A DNA stretch of 64,000 nt from Lentzea sp. NEAU-D7 (lineage in GTDB: Bacteria; Actinomycetota; Actinomycetes; Mycobacteriales; Pseudonocardiaceae). The stretch spans positions 558,001 to 622,000 of the forward strand of contig NZ_JAPJDL010000002.1 in assembly GCF_026242055.1 (NCBI RefSeq). The letters are read 5' to 3'. Both the position numbers and the translations under genes were made by a program. The notes below the pieces were generated by a model, which was given only the letters and a program-made list of their open reading frames with translations, ran no database searches and was not told the DNA's origin. Positions within the stretch are counted from its first letter, which is position 1. Each line of letters opens with the position of its first letter. Positions 1 to 8,007 of this stretch are shown in pieces.

Positions 1-2
1 GT

Positions 3-1139
3 GTGGGGTCGGCTGGCCGTGCGGAATCGTTGGCCGGCCGTGCGGGGGCGTCGACTGGCCACCCGCAGCCGCTGGCTGGCCGTGCCGGGCCGCTCGCTGG
101 CCACACGCAGCCGCTGGCTGGCCGGATGGAGCCGCTCGCGAGCCACACTCAGCCGTTGAATCGCCACACGCAGCCGTCGGCCAGCCACGCGCAACTGTTG
201 ACTGGCCATGCGGAACCGTTGGCTGGCCGCACCCAGCCGCTGGCTGACCGAGTGGAACCGTTGGCTGACCGCACCCCGCCGCTGGCTGACCGAGTGGAAC
301 CGTTGGCTGGCCGCACCCCGCCGCTGACTGGCCGAGTGGAGCCGCTGGCCGACCACACTCAGCCGTTGAACCGCCGCACCCAGCCGCTGACTGGCCGCGC
401 GAAGCCGCTGACCGGCCACACGCAGCCCCTGAACGTGAGCCACGAGCCCACAGCCGCCCTCGCAGCGCGGAGCGAGGGTCCCCTCCCAGGGGACCCCTGT
501 TCTGATTCTCCCAGACAGCACCGACAGTTTTCGGCGCTCACCAGGCCCGAGATCACCTCCCTGGTCATCGTCGGCGTCGTCTCGGCGGGGTGGCTGACCG
601 AGTCCTGGCACCACGTCCCGCCCGAGGTCACCGCCCTCGCCGGCGCCGTCGCCATCACCGCGCCGCGCCTCGGCACCACGACGCTCAAAGCCGCGTTCGC
701 CGAGATCCCGTGGTCGCTCCTGCTCTTCATGGCCGCCACCACGATGCTCGGCTCGGCCCTGGTCAGCTCCGGCGCGGCGCACACCGTCGCCACCCTCATC
801 AACCCGGCCCACCTGCTGCCGACCGTGATCGTGGTGAGCCTCCTCGCGCACCTCGTCATCCAGTCCCGCTCGGCCCGCTCCTCGGTCCTGGTCCCGATCG
901 TCATCCCGCTCGCCGCGGCCGCGGGCATGAACCCCGCCGCGCTGGCATTCATCTCCACCGCGGCCGCCGGCTTCTGCCACACCACCACGGCGTCCGCGAA
1001 ACCGGTCGCCCTCTTCGCCGACGCCTACAGCCAGCGGGACCTGCTCAAGCTCTCGGCGGTCCTGGCGCCGATCACCGGCGCGCTCGTCCTCGCGTGCGCC
1101 GTTCTCCTCTGGCCGCATCTCGGCCTGCCACTGAAATGA
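3..1139 (+). CDS. SLC13/DASS family anion permease, 3' part, with internal heptapeptide repeat
   Basis: The last 195 or so residues (from about position 540) are strongly hydrophobic and match the C-terminal half of SLC13/DASS transporters, including a Ser/Thr-rich stretch and SAKPVALF near the end. These are inner-membrane, usually sodium-coupled, carriers of di- and monocarboxylates. A normal family member has about 450-500 residues in two halves, so the gene almost certainly begins before the window and the GTG at position 3 is only the first start codon visible. About 140 residues ahead of the permease half are a heptapeptide repeat, placed where the cytoplasmic linker between the halves would be. 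The stop lies 8 bases before glycerate kinase, suggesting a glycerate uptake and use operon. The family is fairly sure; whether the repeat-bearing protein works is unknown. Confidence 0.7.
   Translation: MGSAGRAESLAGRAGASTGHPQPLAGRAGPLAGHTQPLAGRMEPLASHTQPLNRHTQPSASHAQLLTGHAEPLAGRTQPLADRVEPLADRTPPLADRVEPLAGRTPPLTGRVEPLADHTQPLNRRTQPLTGRAKPLTGHTQPLNVSHEPTAALAARSEGPLPGDPCSDSPRQHRQFSALTRPEITSLVIVGVVSAGWLTESWHHVPPEVTALAGAVAITAPRLGTTTLKAAFAEIPWSLLLFMAATTMLGSALVSSGAAHTVATLINPAHLLPTVIVVSLLAHLVIQSRSARSSVLVPIVIPLAAAAGMNPAALAFISTAAAGFCHTTTASAKPVALFADAYSQRDLLKLSAVLAPITGALVLACAVLLWPHLGLPLK
21..434 (+). repeat. 21-bp in-frame tandem repeat (about 20 units)
   Basis: About 20 tandem 21-bp units each encode a heptapeptide close to [TVA]-[QEP]-P-L-[AT]-[GD]-[RH]. 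Units differ mostly in codon positions giving G/D, R/H and Q/E, and the reading frame is kept throughout. Units such as those encoding TQPLNRH and VEPLADR recur out of order, which suggests unequal exchange. The array ends just before the hydrophobic permease half begins. Confidence 0.85.
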
Positions 1140-1147
1140 GGTCACCG

Positions 1148-2284
1148 ATGCGTTTCCTGGTCGCTCCCAGCGGTTTCAAGGAGTCTTTGGACGCGTGCGA
1201 CGTCGCCGATGCGATCGCACGGGGCATCTACCGCGTGGTGCCCGGCGCCATCGTGGACAAGGCACCGCTCGTCGACGGCGGCGAGGGCTCGGCCCGGGCG
1301 CTCGCCGAAGCCACGAACGGCGCGCTCGTCCCCGCGCTCGTCACCGGACCGGTCGGCGAGCAGATCCCGTCCCACTTCGCGCTGCTCGGCGGCCCCGGCC
1401 CGCGCACGGCGGTGGTCGAGATGGCCGCGGCGGCAGGACTGAGGCTCGTCCCGAAGGACCACCGCGACCCGGCGACCACCACCACGTACGGCGTCGGTGA
1501 GCTGATCCGCGCAGCCCTGGACCTCGGCGTCGACCGCATTCTGGTCGGGTGCGGCGACTCCGGCACGTCGGACGGCGGCGCGGGCGCGCTGCAGGCGCTG
1601 GGGGCCCGCATCACCGACGCGCACGGCCGCGAGATCGGACGCGGGGGAGCGGCCCTGGCCGGCGCCGCCGCACTCGATCTGTCCGAAGTGGACCCCAGGC
1701 TCGACAAGGCCGAGATCACCGTGGCCTGCAACCAGCACAACGTCCTGTGCGGCGACCGGGGCGTGGCGAGGGTGTTCGGCCCGCAGAAGGGCGCGGCCCC
1801 GGCACAGGTCGAACTGCTCAGCGACGCCTTGGACAACTGGGCCGACCTGCTCGGTCCCGGCGTCCGCACCATGCCGGGCGGGGGCGCGTCCGGCGGGCTC
1901 GGCGCCGGCCTGCACGCGCTGGGCGCCACCCTGCTGCCGCGCTTCGACGTCGTCCTCGAGCACTCCGACCTCGACGCCCGCCTGCCGGAGGCCGACCTGG
2001 TGATCACCGCGGAAGGCGCCATCGACGGCCAGACCCCGCACGGCAAGGTGCCCGCGGAGGTGGCGCGCCGGGCCAAGAAGCACGGCAAGCCCGTCATCGC
2101 GCTCGCCGGCACCATCGGGGAGGACGCCCGCGCCAACCACGACGCCGGCATCGACGCCTACGCCAGCATCATCGCCGCACCCGTCACGCTGGACACCGCG
2201 ATGGCCAGAACGGCGGAACTCCTCACCGATGCCACGGAACGCACCCTGCGACTGCTCCTGGTCGGCGCGGCACTCACACGATGA
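1148..2284 (+). CDS. Glycerate 2-kinase family protein (GK-I type)
   Basis: This 378-residue protein matches the glycerate kinase type I family, which phosphorylates D-glycerate with ATP to feed 2-phosphoglycerate into lower glycolysis. Visible family marks are the N-terminal APSGFKESL, the PLVDGGEG segment, VGCGDSGTSDGGAGALQ in the middle, PGGGASGGLGAG, and the C-terminal ITAEGAIDGQTPHGK. The length is normal for the family. The ATG at 1148 follows a GAGG ribosome site and starts with the expected MRFLVAPSGFKES. It lies 8 bases after the SLC13 permease, so transport and phosphorylation of glycerate or a related acid are probably co-expressed. The 3' end overlaps the convergent gene by 11 bases. 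Confidence 0.9.
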   Translation: MRFLVAPSGFKESLDACDVADAIARGIYRVVPGAIVDKAPLVDGGEGSARALAEATNGALVPALVTGPVGEQIPSHFALLGGPGPRTAVVEMAAAAGLRLVPKDHRDPATTTTYGVGELIRAALDLGVDRILVGCGDSGTSDGGAGALQALGARITDAHGREIGRGGAALAGAAALDLSEVDPRLDKAEITVACNQHNVLCGDRGVARVFGPQKGAAPAQVELLSDALDNWADLLGPGVRTMPGGGASGGLGAGLHALGATLLPRFDVVLEHSDLDARLPEADLVITAEGAIDGQTPHGKVPAEVARRAKKHGKPVIALAGTIGEDARANHDAGIDAYASIIAAPVTLDTAMARTAELLTDATERTLRLLLVGAALTR

Positions 2285-2885
2285 TCTCGACCTCCTTGCG
2301 GAGCTTGGCACCGTTCAGCAGCTCGAGGTCGTCACCGCTCCAGAAGCGGCCGGGGTCGTACCAGTTGGGCCTGCGCTTGGGCAGCAGGCCCATCTCCTCG
2401 TACGTCACGGCCACGATCTCCGCGCAGAACGCGCTCTCGATCGTCGCGTCACCCTTGGGCCCCAACGGAACCCGCCCGCGCAACCACCGCGAGGCGAGCT
2501 TCGCGGTGGAGGGGAACGGCGTGCCGTCGAGCCGCGCCACCGTCCGCAGCGCGGCGTCCTCCATCTCGCGCGTCACCTCGTGGTCGAGCTGCCGCAGCCA
2601 GGCCCGCTGCTTGTACTTGTCGTGCCACGTCACGACCGCGTCGCGCAGGTCGTGCAACTGGGCGCCGCGCTGGTGCGTGCCGCTCCACATGTCCTTCAGG
2701 GACTTGCCGAGCTCGGCGTGCCACATCAACGGCGGCATGTCGTCGATCACGATCGCCATGCCGACGTGGTTGACGGGGCTGTTCGTCATGGCCTGGATCG
2801 CCCGGTCCGCCGCACTGCGCCCCCGGAACACCCACACGTCGCCGGTGCGGGTCATCTCGACGGCTTTGTCCAGTGTTGTCGCCAT
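2274..2885 (-). CDS. Permuted papain-like (YiiX/LRAT/NlpC-P60 type) cysteine hydrolase
   Basis: The 203-residue protein has a GDVWVFRG start, then NHVGMAIV with a His, and later SAFCAEIV with a Cys. The His-before-Cys order is that of circularly permuted papain-fold proteins such as YiiX or LRAT-like enzymes, which act on amide or ester bonds in lipids or peptides. No signal peptide is visible, so it is probably cytoplasmic. The start MATTLDKAVEMTRTGD is chosen because it sits just downstream of a possible minus-strand -10 element shared with the divergent small gene; the longer open frame upstream would run into that gene. The exact substrate cannot be read from the sequence. Confidence 0.65.
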   Translation of the reverse strand: MATTLDKAVEMTRTGDVWVFRGRSAADRAIQAMTNSPVNHVGMAIVIDDMPPLMWHAELGKSLKDMWSGTHQRGAQLHDLRDAVVTWHDKYKQRAWLRQLDHEVTREMEDAALRTVARLDGTPFPSTAKLASRWLRGRVPLGPKGDATIESAFCAEIVAVTYEEMGLLPKRRPNWYDPGRFWSGDDLELLNGAKLRKEVEIIV

Positions 2886-2892
2886 GGCCCAG

Positions 2893-2900
2893 TAGCCTAG
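2893..2900. promoter_or_regulatory. Possible back-to-back -10 elements for two leaderless transcripts
   Basis: Only 19 bases separate the divergent start codons at 2885 and 2905. The octamer TAGCCTAG gives a TAGCCT -10 reading right and a TAGGCT-type -10 reading left, each 6-9 bases from its ATG. That spacing is typical of leaderless actinobacterial mRNAs. This is inference from spacing only. Confidence 0.4.
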
Positions 2901-2904
2901 GCAC

Positions 2905-3069
2905 ATGAAGCTGTGGAAGGTGATCGGTATGGCCGCTTTCGCGGGTGTCGCGGCGAGCGGCGTGGTCGTCGCCCGCAACCAGCGCCGCCGCGCCGCCTAC
3001 ACCCCCGACCAAATCAGGGAACGCCTGCACCAGCGGCTGGCCGAGGCGTCCGCGCCCCGTCCGGAATGA
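2905..3069 (+). CDS. Small single-span membrane protein (54 aa)
   Basis: A 54-residue reading frame starts MKLWKVIGMAAFAGVAASG, giving one hydrophobic segment (about residues 5-22). A basic NQRRRAAYTPDQ stretch follows and then an amphipathic, soluble tail. The topology suggests a short membrane anchor with a cytoplasmic C-terminus. It is divergent from the papain-fold gene, with a 19-base gap and no room for a ribosome site, so it is probably leaderless. The function is unknown. Confidence 0.6.
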   Translation: MKLWKVIGMAAFAGVAASGVVVARNQRRRAAYTPDQIRERLHQRLAEASAPRPE

Positions 3070-3127
3070 GCCGGTAGACCACAAAGGACGCCGCGGCGGT
3101 GCACCCGGCCGAGCCGGATCGGCGTGG

Positions 3128-3595
3128 CTACGGCGCAGTTCCCCCGGCGGGGAGGATCTCGGCGAGCAGGCCCTCGATCAAGGTCTTGATCTCGTCGCGA
3201 ATCGGGCGGACCGCCTCCACGCCCTGCCCGGCGGGGTCGGTGAGCTTCCAGTCCAGGTAGCGCTTGCCCGGGAAGACCGGGCAGGCGTCGCCGCAGCCCA
3301 TGGTCACGCACACGTCGGACTCGCGGACCGCGTCGTAGGTGAGGACCTTCGGGGTCTGGGCGGAGATGTCGATGCCCACCTCGCGCATGGCCTCGACCAC
3401 GGCGGGGTTGACCTGGTCGGCGGGGGCGGACCCGGCGGAGCGGACCTCCACCCGGTCGCCGGCCAGGTGCGACAGCCACGCGGCGGCCATCTGCGAGCGG
3501 CCCGCGTTGTGCACGCACACGAACAGCACCGACGGCTTGCGTGACGAAGACACCCCGGTCTCGGCGGCGGTCTCGGTCGTTCCGGTTCGGGACAT
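3128..3595 (-). CDS. arsC: Arsenate reductase (low-MW phosphatase fold, ArsC)
   Basis: The 155-residue protein carries the phosphatase-type loop CVHNAGRSQ near residue 27, followed by GSAPADQVNP, VTMGCGDACP and YLDWKLTDP. These are marks of actinobacterial ArsC proteins, which reduce arsenate to arsenite using mycothiol or thioredoxin. The catalytic Cys and the CGDAC cysteines are present. The start MSRTGTTE lies 5 bases after the stop of the aquaporin gene, so this is the third gene of a minus-strand ars operon. Its arsenite product would be the cargo of the preceding channel. A second phosphatase-fold domain is fused to the regulator of the same operon. Confidence 0.9.
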   Translation of the reverse strand: MSRTGTTETAAETGVSSSRKPSVLFVCVHNAGRSQMAAAWLSHLAGDRVEVRSAGSAPADQVNPAVVEAMREVGIDISAQTPKVLTYDAVRESDVCVTMGCGDACPVFPGKRYLDWKLTDPAGQGVEAVRPIRDEIKTLIEGLLAEILPAGGTAP

Positions 3596-3600
3596 GTCGA

Positions 3601-4338
3601 TCACACGGTTCCTTCGCTGGCGGTGACGGCGGGCTCGGTCGGGTGTGGCAGGACGACGTCCTCGGCGTGCGCCGAGGCGTTCGGGTACAGGGCGCGCAGC
3701 AGCGGCAGCGCGATCACGGCCGCGACGACTTGGGCGAGGACGAACGTGAGCACCGAGGCGGGGGCGATTCCGGCGAAGCTGTCGCTGAAGACGCGGCCGA
3801 CGGTGATGGCGGGGTTGGCGAAGCTGGTGGAACTGGTGAAGAAGTACGCCGCGCCGATGTAGGCGCCGACCGCGGCCGGTGCGCGTTCCGCCCGGCCGGA
3901 GCGGGCCAGGGAGAAGATCACCAGCAGCAGCCCGAGCGTGGCCACGACCTCGGAGACGGCGTGCGGCCAGGTGGCACGCGCGGTGGTGGAGATGCTGATC
4001 GGCGCGGCGTCGAACAACACGTTCGCCAGAACTGCCCCGGAGACGCATCCGAGCACCTGGGCGGGCACGTAGGCCAGGAAGTGGCGCCAGGGCAGGCCGC
4101 CGAACGCGGCGTCCACGAAGGACACCACGGGGTTGAAGTGCCCGCCGCTGACCGGCCCGAAGATCAGGATGATGGCGTAGAGCCCGACGGCGGTCGCGGC
4201 GGCGTTCTCCAGCAGCTGCAGGCCCACGTCACCGGGGGACAGGCGTTGGGCGGCGATACCGGAGCCGATCACCAGCGCGGCGAGCAGCAGGCTGCCGAGG
4301 TACTCGGCCAGCAGCGTGCGGGACAACGGCCGCGTCAT
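3601..4338 (-). CDS. MIP/aquaporin-family channel in ars operon
   Basis: The 245-residue protein has about six membrane segments and the two half-helix signatures of the major intrinsic protein family, HFNPVVS and FANPAITVGR. The first is NPV rather than NPA. The conserved Arg follows the second. It sits between ArsR-ArsC and ArsC in one operon that has no ArsB or Acr3 pump. This is the arrangement known from AqpS of Sinorhizobium meliloti, where the channel lets arsenite flow out after arsenate reduction. Passive arsenite export is therefore the likely role, by context. The ATG at 4338 lies 39 bases after the upstream stop. Confidence 0.85.
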   Translation of the reverse strand: MTRPLSRTLLAEYLGSLLLAALVIGSGIAAQRLSPGDVGLQLLENAAATAVGLYAIILIFGPVSGGHFNPVVSFVDAAFGGLPWRHFLAYVPAQVLGCVSGAVLANVLFDAAPISISTTARATWPHAVSEVVATLGLLLVIFSLARSGRAERAPAAVGAYIGAAYFFTSSTSFANPAITVGRVFSDSFAGIAPASVLTFVLAQVVAAVIALPLLRALYPNASAHAEDVVLPHPTEPAVTASEGTV

Positions 4339-4377
4339 CGCGACTCCTTCGTGGACTGTGCTGTCGGGGTTGGGGCG

Positions 4378-5052
4378 TCAGGGGACGTGCACGGCGGGGG
4401 CCAGGCGCTCGACCCGGTCCGCCAGGTCCTGGAAGGCGGAGTCGAAGGCTTCCTCGGTGCCCGTCCGCGCGGGGTCGGGCACCGACCAGTGCAGCCGGTC
4501 GGCGGGGTCGAGCTCCTCGTGAGCGTTGTCGCACACGGCCACGACGAGATCGTCCGGACCCACGACCTGCTCGACGTGCTGGGGACGGGAACGGGCCAGC
4601 GACAGACCATGGGCGCTGGCCGTGGCCACGGCCAGCGGGTGCACCTGCTCGGCGGGCCGGGTGCCGGCCGAGGTGGTGGGCACGGTGCTGCGCGCGGCCC
4701 ACAACGCCGCTGCGAGCTGCGAGCGGGCGGAGTTGCGGCTGCACACGAACACGACTCGCCGCGCCTGCCGCACGCCGGAGGGCACCAGCCCGGTCAGTGC
4801 CGCTGTGCGCAGCCGCAGGTAGGTGCGGCGGGCATCGCCCTCCGACCGCGACCGCTCCACCAGTCCGGCCTGCTCCAGCAGCTTCACGTGGTGCGCCAGC
4901 AAGTTGCTGGGCAACCCCAGCTCCGCACCCACTTCGCTCGGTGAGGCGTCTCCCAGCACCAACCGGTCGACGATCGCCAGCCGCGCGGGCTCGCCCAGCG
5001 CGGCGTGAACGCGGGCCCGCGCCACCAGCTCCGAAGACCAGTCAGTGCTCAT
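4378..5052 (-). CDS. ArsR-type repressor fused to ArsC-like phosphatase domain
   Basis: The 224-residue protein has two parts. Residues about 1-90 form an ArsR winged helix-turn-helix with LGEPARLAIVDRLVLGD and the recognition segment LPSNLLAHHVKLLEQAGLV. Residues about 98-224 are a low-molecular-weight phosphatase/arsenate reductase domain with the loop CSRNSARSQ. Metal-responsive repressor and reductase are joined in one chain, a fusion seen in some actinobacteria. The start MSTDWSSEL abuts an inverted repeat that is the likely self-operator. It heads the operon running to the aquaporin and the stand-alone ArsC. Confidence 0.88.
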   Translation of the reverse strand: MSTDWSSELVARARVHAALGEPARLAIVDRLVLGDASPSEVGAELGLPSNLLAHHVKLLEQAGLVERSRSEGDARRTYLRLRTAALTGLVPSGVRQARRVVFVCSRNSARSQLAAALWAARSTVPTTSAGTRPAEQVHPLAVATASAHGLSLARSRPQHVEQVVGPDDLVVAVCDNAHEELDPADRLHWSVPDPARTGTEEAFDSAFQDLADRVERLAPAVHVP

Positions 5053-5054
5053 TG

Positions 5055-5072
5055 ACTCAATAGTGGTTGAGT
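5055..5072. promoter_or_regulatory. Inverted repeat, likely ArsR operator
   Basis: ACTCAA and TTGAGT form a perfect 6-bp inverted repeat with a 6-base spacer, beginning three bases upstream of the arsR-arsC start codon. Its size and position fit an ArsR-family operator that would block transcription until arsenite binds. No other strong palindrome is present near this start. Confidence 0.6.
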
Positions 5073-5149
5073 GTCCCGTCCTGGTCAAGGTTGGAGGTGG
5101 GGCGGTGGCAGGTCACACGCTCGTGGGCACGCCGAGCGCCGGGAAAGCG

Positions 5150-5521
5150 CCACCGCCGCTGCTGCACGGTGTCGTGCGACGGGCGATCTCGACTTGCCCG
5201 CCGAGGTGAGGGAGGCCACCCGCCGCTGGGACCGGCTGCTGGAGGCGGAGCTGGGCGACCTCGCCCGTGCGCACGTGGTCCGCCTGGTGGGGGACGGGCT
5301 GTTGCTCAACGCCCTCACCACGCAGCCGCCCGCCGCCGTGGTGTTGCCCAGATGGGTCTCGGTGCAGACCGCGGTGCCGCTGGGAGTCGTGGTCACGGGC
5401 GCTGACCTGCCCAACGCCTTGTTTCCCGGCGGTGGAACGACTGGTCACAGCTGATGTCCACACCGGACAGGTGTGGCTCGTGCCGGCCTGCTGCGTGGCG
5501 CTGGCGGCTTTCCTCTGGTGA
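5150..5521 (+). pseudogene. Degenerate remnant, TetR C-terminal-like segment
   Basis: The frame covering about 5190-5330 encodes a helix-rich segment with RRWDRLLEAELGDLARA and VRLVGDGLLLNAL. This resembles the end of the ligand-binding domain of TetR-family repressors. No helix-turn-helix precedes it and no start codon in the right place opens it. A hydrophobic stretch in another frame (about 5470-5521) follows. The whole 5073-5566 gap is best read as decayed coding sequence. The TetR assignment rests on the pattern of one helix pair only. Confidence 0.4.
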
Positions 5522-5566
5522 GCTGACGACACGCGGAGGCAGGACCCCCGTGGCTGAGCCGGATCG

Positions 5567-6034
5567 TCAGGGGCGGACCGGCCCGCCGAGATCCAGTCCT
5601 TCCAGCCAGCGCTGGTGCCAGTGCAGCAGGCAGGGGCGCAGCCATCTGCCCGCGATGGCGGGCAGGAGTCCTCGCTGGGTCTCCTCCGTGGCCACGTGCG
5701 TCGTCCCGTCGGGCCTCGGGGTGAGGAGCCAGCGGTGATGGCCGTGAGTGCCGAACGCGGTTCCCGTCCAGCCGAGTTCGCGGTGCGGGTCGAAGAAGGT
5801 GACGATGCAGTCGACGCGGACGTGGAAGGTGGTCCAGCGGAACCGGGTGCCCGGGCCGAGCTCCGCCACGTCGTCGAGTTCGACCCTGCGTGCGTTCCGG
5901 TACCAGTCCGGCCAGGAGCGCGCGTCGACCAGCATCTTCCAGATGACGTCGGCGTCGGTCGCGACCACCAGTTCGTTGCGGGTGTGGACCGAGGTTTCCT
6001 CGGGTGACAGACCTTGTGGCCAGTGGATGGTCAT
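5567..6034 (-). CDS. SRPBCC-family (START-like) protein
   Basis: The 155-residue protein has the opening pattern of SRPBCC/polyketide cyclase-like folds: an N-terminal strand with VATDADVIWKMLVDARSWPDWYRNARRV, then the WTTFHVRVD and HRWLLTPRPDG strands and a long C-terminal helix. These proteins form a deep pocket that binds small hydrophobic molecules; some are enzymes. The last protein in the operon, it overlaps the upstream reductase-like gene by 4 bases (ATGA), indicating translational coupling. The neighbours suggest a small redox or lipid-modification pathway. The ligand is unknown. Confidence 0.8.
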   Translation of the reverse strand: MTIHWPQGLSPEETSVHTRNELVVATDADVIWKMLVDARSWPDWYRNARRVELDDVAELGPGTRFRWTTFHVRVDCIVTFFDPHRELGWTGTAFGTHGHHRWLLTPRPDGTTHVATEETQRGLLPAIAGRWLRPCLLHWHQRWLEGLDLGGPVRP

Positions 6035-7116
6035 GACGCTCTCCTGGCGAGATCACGCAGACTGGTGCCGGGCACGGCGAGTGCGAGGTCGGGTCCGTGG
6101 ACCTGGGCGGGTGTCCGGAATCCCGGCACCGCCGCTCCGGTGGCTGTCCTGGCGAGGAGTTCGGCCGCGGCGTGGGCGGTGAACAGGTAGGCCTCCGGCC
6201 CGATGAGGATCGCTTCGGCCGCCGACCCGTCCGGTGCCGTCGCCTTTCCGTGCACGACAGTGCGTCCGGCGGACAGCTGCTGGTCAGAAGGGCCTGGCGG
6301 AAGCCTGCGGAGGAGGGCGCCCAGCACGCCTCGGGCCGAGCGGCTGGTGAGCAACCACGGCGCCTTGGGTGCGATCCTGGCCAGGGCCGTCACCGGGCCC
6401 GGCATGGCCGTGAACGTGGAGATGTCCGAGATCCCCGTCGACTCGGCGGCGCTCACGACGTCCGCACGCCACGGGTTCGTCACCACGGTGACATGCCCAC
6501 CCAGGCCGTCGGGAATCGTCCTGCGCTGCTCAGCGGCTCTTGACGGGACCAGCGCTCCACCACGCCGCTGCCACCCCGCGGCCGGGAGCCCGGCCACCAG
6601 TGTGCCGGCTGTGCCGCGTGACACCCCTCCCACCGTCTGGAAGGAGAGCTCCAGACTCGTCGCGCCTGGTAGCACCCCGGCGAGGTGCACCGCGACGGCG
6701 TCGGTGGGAACGACACCGAATCCTCCTCCTGGCATGGCCATGACGTCGGCCTCGACCAGTTCGGTGTGGCGCCGGCGCACGGCTTCGAAGTCGACGGCTT
6801 CACCCGAGAGATCCAGGTAGTGGGTTCTCGTGCGGATGCAGGCGTCCAGCAGCGGACCAGCGGTCGTGCCGAAAGGGCCTGCGGCGTTGAGCACGACCGA
6901 GATCCCGCGCAGCGCTTCGTCCACCGCGTGAGGGTCGTCGAGCGCGGCGACTCGCCAAGGCAGGTCATGTCTTCGCGCGATTTCTTCGACCTGGGGTTTC
7001 CCCCGCCCGATCAGGACGGGCTCCAAGCCCTTTCCAACGGCGATCCGTGTGGTCAGTTCGCCGATGTAGCCGGTGGCGCCGTAGATCGCCATCGTGTTGC
7101 CGTGCATCGTCATCAC
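6031..7116 (-). CDS. Saccharopine dehydrogenase-like NAD(P)-binding protein
   Basis: The 361-residue protein opens with a Rossmann fold, AIYGATGYIGELTTRIAV, with the GATGYIG nucleotide loop. It then has VVLNAAGPFG and a catalytic-looking HYLDLSGE segment. These mark the saccharopine dehydrogenase/trans-acting enoyl reductase group. Members reduce or oxidise amino-acid adducts or lipid intermediates. The length suits this group. It is followed by the SRPBCC gene with a 4-base overlap and preceded by an SDR gene 37 bases away. It might be a trans-acting enoyl reductase, but no polyketide synthase is nearby. Start MMTMHGNT is the first in frame; a later Met at residue 4 is possible. Confidence 0.8.
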   Translation of the reverse strand: MMTMHGNTMAIYGATGYIGELTTRIAVGKGLEPVLIGRGKPQVEEIARRHDLPWRVAALDDPHAVDEALRGISVVLNAAGPFGTTAGPLLDACIRTRTHYLDLSGEAVDFEAVRRRHTELVEADVMAMPGGGFGVVPTDAVAVHLAGVLPGATSLELSFQTVGGVSRGTAGTLVAGLPAAGWQRRGGALVPSRAAEQRRTIPDGLGGHVTVVTNPWRADVVSAAESTGISDISTFTAMPGPVTALARIAPKAPWLLTSRSARGVLGALLRRLPPGPSDQQLSAGRTVVHGKATAPDGSAAEAILIGPEAYLFTAHAAAELLARTATGAAVPGFRTPAQVHGPDLALAVPGTSLRDLARRAS

Positions 7117-7153
7117 CGAGTCCGTGGATGGTTCTGCTGCGAGGTGGACGGGT

Positions 7154-7987
7154 TCACATGCCGAAGACGCCGCTCACGAGCCGGTCCCAGGTGCGGCCGG
7201 GAGTCAGGGCGCGAATCGTGATCAGGCTCCGCGCCGCGGGCGTGATCACGTAGCGGGTGCGGGGGCGTCGTGCGCTGACGGCGTGCTCGATCGCCTTGGC
7301 CACCGCGTCGGGACCGGCCGTCATGAGCCGGTTCTCGTAGGACCTGGCCATGGACTTGTCGAGCGCGGCCGTGGCGGCGCGGTAGGGGGATGCGTCCGGT
7401 GTGGACGCCGAGAGCGTGGTGGCGGCGGTGTCGCCGAAACGGGTGGTGATCAGACCAGGCTCCACAATGGACACGTTGACGCCGAAGGGTTTCACCTCGA
7501 ACCGCAGCGCGTCGGACATCGCTTCCACGGCGTGCTTGGAAGCGTGGTAGTAGCCGCCGAAGGGAAAGGTGAGGCGGCCGCCCATCGAGGAGATGTTGAC
7601 GATCCGGCCCCGTCCCGCACTCCGCATCGAGGGGAGTGCGAGCTGGATCAGCCTGGCCATGCCGAAGACGTTGGTGTCGAACTGCTTGCGCACCGCGTCC
7701 AAGGGGGTGTCCTCGACCGCGCCGTAAGCCCCGTAGCCCGCGTTGTTCACCAGCGCGCCGATCCGGCCGTGGTCGGCGACGATCTCGTCCACCACGGCGC
7801 GCATGGACTCCTCATCGGTCACGTCGAGGTCCCTCGTGATCGCGCTCGCGTTCGCCAGCGCGGTGAGCGTCGAGGACTTCCTCGCGGTGGCGTAGACGGT
7901 GTGGCCCGCCCGGACCAGGCGCAGCGCGGTCGCCTCGCCGATGCCGGACGAGCAACCGGTGATCAGGATCGGGTCGTTGTGCTTCAT
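7154..7987 (-). CDS. Short-chain dehydrogenase/reductase
   Basis: The 277-residue protein has the classical SDR cofactor loop TGCSSGIGEA (residues about 10-19), NNAGYGAYG, the catalytic Ser in NISSMGG and the YHASK motif with catalytic Tyr and Lys. It should reduce or oxidise an alcohol/ketone with NAD(P)H. It lies between the TetR gene and the saccharopine-dehydrogenase-like gene on one strand, and is probably co-transcribed with them. The substrate cannot be read from the sequence. Confidence 0.9.
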   Translation of the reverse strand: MKHNDPILITGCSSGIGEATALRLVRAGHTVYATARKSSTLTALANASAITRDLDVTDEESMRAVVDEIVADHGRIGALVNNAGYGAYGAVEDTPLDAVRKQFDTNVFGMARLIQLALPSMRSAGRGRIVNISSMGGRLTFPFGGYYHASKHAVEAMSDALRFEVKPFGVNVSIVEPGLITTRFGDTAATTLSASTPDASPYRAATAALDKSMARSYENRLMTAGPDAVAKAIEHAVSARRPRTRYVITPAARSLITIRALTPGRTWDRLVSGVFGM

Positions 7988-8007
7988 GGCTTCTTCTCTC
8001 CGGTTCT

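Noticed and set aside
21-434. Tandem repeats as a possible CRISPR array
   Set aside because: Units are contiguous 21-mers with no unique spacers and keep a reading frame.
1142-2311. 389-codon open frame opposite glycerate kinase
   Set aside because: The plus strand encodes a full, motif-complete kinase. The opposite frame has shadow composition.
3541-4944. 467-codon plus-strand frame over the ars operon
   Set aside because: It spans three well-supported genes and their junctions and has low-complexity Gly/Gln/Arg content.
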